Assembly (NCBI GenBank): GCA_002787175.1
Contig: PCWC01000072.1
Coordinates: 1 to 5,800, forward strand
Direction: 5' to 3'
DNA: 5,800 nt
Origin: Parcubacteria group bacterium CG11_big_fil_rev_8_21_14_0_20_39_22
Lineage (GTDB): Bacteria; Patescibacteriota; Minisyncoccia; Phycocordibacterales; GCA-002787175
Shown here: in pieces, positions 2,993 to 5,800 of the stretch
How positions within the stretch are numbered: the first letter of the stretch is position 1
Layout: every line of letters starts with the position of its first letter
The notes under the pieces: generated by a model
Databases searched by the model: none
What the model saw: the letters and a program-made list of their open reading frames with translations, nothing else
Told to the model about the DNA's origin: nothing
Position numbers and translations under genes: made by a program

Positions 2993-5658
2993 ACCATTTT
3001 ACAACAAAAGCAAAAGACGCTATCCGCCGGGCTCATGAAGTCGCTATTGAACGTGGTCAAAACCATGTAAACCCACTGCATCTTTTGGCTGCCCTTATTT
3101 TGCAGGAAGAAAGTATGGTTATTTCGATTCTTGATAGGATGGAGATAGATACTATGTTGCTTACAGACTCTATTCTCGAGGCAATAGAGGGTCCAGAGTC
3201 AGCAAACGTGCTTTCTCCTTCATACCAAATATATCTTACTCCAGAACTCGCTCAAACTCTTGAAAATTCGAGCAAAGTTGCCGCGACTCTAAAGGACGAA
3301 TTTGTTTCAACTGAGCATCTATTTATTGCCATGCTCGATATCCCTGGCTCCGCAAAGGAGATGCTTTCGCGATTTAGAATCGATAAAGATAGTGTACTCC
3401 GTATTCTTGAAGAACTTAAGAAAGATAATATAAGTGATTCAGCAGCCCCTAAAAAGTTTAAGTCTTTGGCAAAATATACTCGAAGTCTGACTGGACTAGC
3501 GAGGGATAATAAACTCGACCCTGTAATTGGTCGTGATTTGGAAATTTCGAGAATAATCCAGATCCTTTCTCGTCGAACAAAAAATAATCCGATACTTATC
3601 GGTGAAGCCGGTGTTGGTAAGACTGCAATAGCAGAAGGATTGGCGATCAAAATGGCTTCGGGTGATGTGCCTGAATCTCTAAAGGAAAAGGAACTCGTTT
3701 CTCTTGATTTAGGTCTTCTTATTGCTGGTACAAAGTATCGAGGTGAATTTGAGGATAGATTGAAAAATATAATGAAAGAAATCGAGCGCACCGACGGGAA
3801 GGTGGTTCTGTTTATCGATGAGATTCACACTATAGTCGGTGCTGGTGCTGCCGAGGGTTCAATGGATGCGTCCAATATGTTAAAACCTGCTCTTGCTCGC
3901 GGTGAGCTTCGAGCTATTGGAGCTACGACTCTTAAAGAATACCAAAAGCATATCGAAAAAGATCCGGCTCTTACTCGACGTTTCCAACCTGTTTTTGTTA
4001 GCGAACCATCGCTTGATGATGCTATTACTATCCTTCGTGGACTGAAAGAACGATACGAGTTATTTCATGGTGTGAGAATTACTGACGATGCTATAGTTGC
4101 TGCTGTAGAGTTGTCGGCAAGATATATTATGGACAGATACTTGCCCGATAAAGCCGTTGATTTAATCGACGAAGCTGCTTCGTCTCTTAAGATTTCGCTT
4201 GAAAATATGCCTCCAGAGCTTGAGGATACAAACCGAAAGGTGACAAAGCTTGAAATCGAACGAGAGGCACTGAAAAATGAGTCAGGAACCAAGAAAAAGA
4301 AAGCTCGCGTCAAAGAGATTGAAAAAGAAATTGCAGATCTGCGCGAAAAAACATCCGAACTTGAACTCAAGTGGAAAAATGAAAAGGAAATTCTTGCTGA
4401 TATAAAAACCTTGAAATCCCAGCGTGATGAGCTTCGGGTTGAAGCTGAAAATGCGGAAATAAGAGTCGATCTCGCCAAAGCTGCAGAAATCAGGTACGGT
4501 AAATTACCTCACGTTGAGCGGGAGCTCGAAGCTCGCATGAAAAGATTGAAGAAGTTGCAAAGTTCACGACGAATATTGCGTGAGGATATTGTGGAGAGCG
4601 ATATTGCCGAGGTTGTTTCTCGTTGGACAGGTATACCTGTAAACAAGATGATTCAGGCTGAGGCAGAAAAACTTTCGCGAATGGAAGACGAAATTAGTAA
4701 GCGAATTGTCGGACAAAACGAAGCGGTTAGAAAAATCGCCGATACTATTAAGCGTTCGCGAGCCGGAATCGCTGATCCAAACAGACCTATCGGTTCGTTT
4801 ATATTTCTTGGTCCGACTGGTGTTGGAAAAACCGAACTTACAAAGGCTTTAGCTGACTTTATGTTTGACAATGAAAGATCGTTGATTCGAGTCGATATGT
4901 CCGAATTTATGGAAAAGCATTCTGTTTCAAAACTTATTGGTGCTCCTCCAGGATATGTTGGTCACGAGGAGGGAGGTACTATTACAGAGATGGTGAGGCA
5001 TCGACCTTATGCTGTGCTTCTCTTTGACGAGATCGAAAAAGCTCATCCTGAAGTATTCAACATACTTCTTCAGATACTTGACGACGGGAGGCTGACAGAT
5101 GCTAAGGGTCGTAGTGTTAATTTTAGAAACACAATTATTGTCCTAACTTCAAATATTGGTGCTCAACATATCGATAAGATGCAAAGGCTCGGTTTCTCAA
5201 CTGGAGATGACAAAGAAGACTACAGTGCTGCCAAGAGTAAGGTCTTGGAATCACTAAAAGACCACTTCCGTCCCGAATTTTTGAACCGTCTTGATGATGT
5301 TATTGTGTTTGATATTTTAAGCAAGGAAGCGATCCGGAATATAGTTTCGATTCAGGTTGACATAGTAAAAAAGCGTCTATTGGAAAAAGATATCAAGCTG
5401 GTGGTAACTGACGCAGCTTTCGAATATCTTTCGAAAGAAGGATACGACCCACATTATGGAGCACGTCCTCTTAAACGACTTATACAAAGCAAGATACTTA
5501 CTCCGATAGCTTCTCTTATGATTGGCAAAGGTCTAAACAAGGGAGGGGTGGTAACAGTTGATATCAAAAACAATGAACTTGCCTTTGATATCAAGAAGGG
5601 CAGAGGGAAAAGTTCTATTGTGATAGTTCCTAAGAACGAAGTCGTAAATACCAAATAA
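2980..5658 (+). CDS. clpB: ClpB-type AAA+ disaggregase with a ClpC-like LGF loop
   Basis: 892 aa, slightly longer than E. coli ClpB (857). Hexameric cytosolic unfoldase that threads aggregated proteins through its pore, normally with DnaK. Order: Clp N domain (about 1-150, two repeats starting FTTKAKDAIRRAHE and YLTPELAQTLENS); NBD1 with Walker A GEAGVGKT (208-215), pore loop KYRG (252-255), Walker B LFIDE (277-281) and RR at 333-334; coiled-coil middle domain (about 405-530) with the ClpB signature RYGKLPHVERELE; NBD2 with Walker A GPTGVGKT (611-618), pore loop GYVG (658-661), Walker B LLFDE (680-684), Arg finger in FRPEFLNR (763-770) and sensor 2 GARPLKR (827-833). All ATPase residues are intact. 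The middle domain has ClpB length, far longer than in ClpC, which decides the name. Unusually, residues 737-739 are LGF in a loop of ClpC length, the site where ClpA/ClpC/ClpX bind ClpP. ATG 2980 is supported by the N-domain start; there is no Shine-Dalgarno. Promoter at 2772-2800, hairpin after the stop. Confidence 0.95.
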   Translation: MPPFHHFTTKAKDAIRRAHEVAIERGQNHVNPLHLLAALILQEESMVISILDRMEIDTMLLTDSILEAIEGPESANVLSPSYQIYLTPELAQTLENSSKVAATLKDEFVSTEHLFIAMLDIPGSAKEMLSRFRIDKDSVLRILEELKKDNISDSAAPKKFKSLAKYTRSLTGLARDNKLDPVIGRDLEISRIIQILSRRTKNNPILIGEAGVGKTAIAEGLAIKMASGDVPESLKEKELVSLDLGLLIAGTKYRGEFEDRLKNIMKEIERTDGKVVLFIDEIHTIVGAGAAEGSMDASNMLKPALARGELRAIGATTLKEYQKHIEKDPALTRRFQPVFVSEPSLDDAITILRGLKERYELFHGVRITDDAIVAAVELSARYIMDRYLPDKAVDLIDEAASSLKISLENMPPELEDTNRKVTKLEIEREALKNESGTKKKKARVKEIEKEIADLREKTSELELKWKNEKEILADIKTLKSQRDELRVEAENAEIRVDLAKAAEIRYGKLPHVERELEARMKRLKKLQSSRRILREDIVESDIAEVVSRWTGIPVNKMIQAEAEKLSRMEDEISKRIVGQNEAVRKIADTIKRSRAGIADPNRPIGSFIFLGPTGVGKTELTKALADFMFDNERSLIRVDMSEFMEKHSVSKLIGAPPGYVGHEEGGTITEMVRHRPYAVLLFDEIEKAHPEVFNILLQILDDGRLTDAKGRSVNFRNTIIVLTSNIGAQHIDKMQRLGFSTGDDKEDYSAAKSKVLESLKDHFRPEFLNRLDDVIVFDILSKEAIRNIVSIQVDIVKKRLLEKDIKLVVTDAAFEYLSKEGYDPHYGARPLKRLIQSKILTPIASLMIGKGLNKGGVVTVDIKNNELAFDIKKGRGKSSIVIVPKNEVVNTK

Positions 5659-5678
5659 GAGATTAATTCTTAAACACA

Positions 5679-5713
5679 ATCGCTTTGCGAATCACAAGGT
5701 TTCGCAAAGCGAT
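5679..5713 (+). terminator. 13-bp hairpin after clpB, no U-tract
   Basis: Perfect arms 5679-5691 and 5701-5713 (atcgctttgcgaa and its complement) with a nine-base loop, starting 20 bases after the clpB stop. The stem is strong, but it is followed by gactaag rather than a T-run, so termination would be of the U-less type, or the hairpin may stabilise the 3' end. Because it is symmetric it could serve either strand. Confidence 0.6.
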
Positions 5714-5800
5714 GACTAAGTTCACATACATATTGCACTCATTAACCAAATGGGCACAAGATGAAAATACAATCAAAATATCGAGGAATTAAAGGGTTTG
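5712..5800 (+). other. Short right flank with two weak ORF candidates
   Basis: ATG 5712 opens a 26-codon frame (MTKFTYILHSLTKWAQDEN and on) ending at TAA 5790-5792; its ATG overlaps the end of the hairpin stem. In another frame, ATG 5761 (MKIQSKYRGIKGF) stays open to the window edge and could be the start of the next gene. They overlap, so at most one is likely real. Neither has a Shine-Dalgarno or a recognisable family motif. Confidence 0.25.

Noticed and set aside
3252..4478. Long reverse-strand open frames inside clpB
   Set aside because: They are antisense shadows of a strongly conserved gene, with serine-rich, low-complexity translations and no recognisable domains.

Overview
The window carries three complete protein genes, all on the + strand: a group I (IscS/NifS-type) cysteine desulfurase, a membrane-anchored trypsin-fold protein that has lost its catalytic triad, and a large ClpB-type AAA+ disaggregase. 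The AT-rich spacers, the missing Shine-Dalgarno sequences and the short-anchored degenerate S1C protein with an 'INRVVERTIERVV'-like stalk suggest a Candidate Phyla Radiation bacterium (Patescibacteria, perhaps Parcubacteria). That placement is inference from style; no rRNA or other phylogenetic marker is present. UGA is not used as an internal sense codon in the genes, so the standard bacterial code fits.

Layout. 1-94: the end of something upstream, reading frame unresolved. 95-1333: cysteine desulfurase. 1334-1840: a 507-base spacer with no conventional gene, dense in structure. Its first 200 bases fold back onto the last 80 bases of the desulfurase gene through two nested perfect inverted repeats (20 bp and 17 bp). 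These enclose at least four more hairpins and a 36-codon open frame. Further on there are several degenerate 7-base tandem arrays and a pair of competing hairpins. 1841-2749: the pseudoprotease. 2750-2979: the clpB leader, with a good sigma70-type promoter whose -35 box overlaps an 8-bp palindrome, and a perfect 44-bp direct repeat that duplicates the clpB start codon and creates an eight-codon upstream ORF. 2980-5658: clpB. 5679-5713: a 13-bp hairpin without a U-tract. 5714-5800: only short, uncertain reading frames.

The three genes do not form an obvious pathway. The desulfurase would supply sulfur for tRNA thiolation or Fe-S clusters. The other two fit an envelope/protein quality-control theme: a periplasm-facing HtrA-like fold that probably binds rather than cuts, and a cytosolic disaggregase. 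The two most interesting points are the nested-palindrome region, which also supplies the C-terminal tail of the desulfurase, and the ClpB-like protein, which has a full-length ClpB middle domain but also a ClpC-type 'LGF' loop of the sort that docks ClpP.
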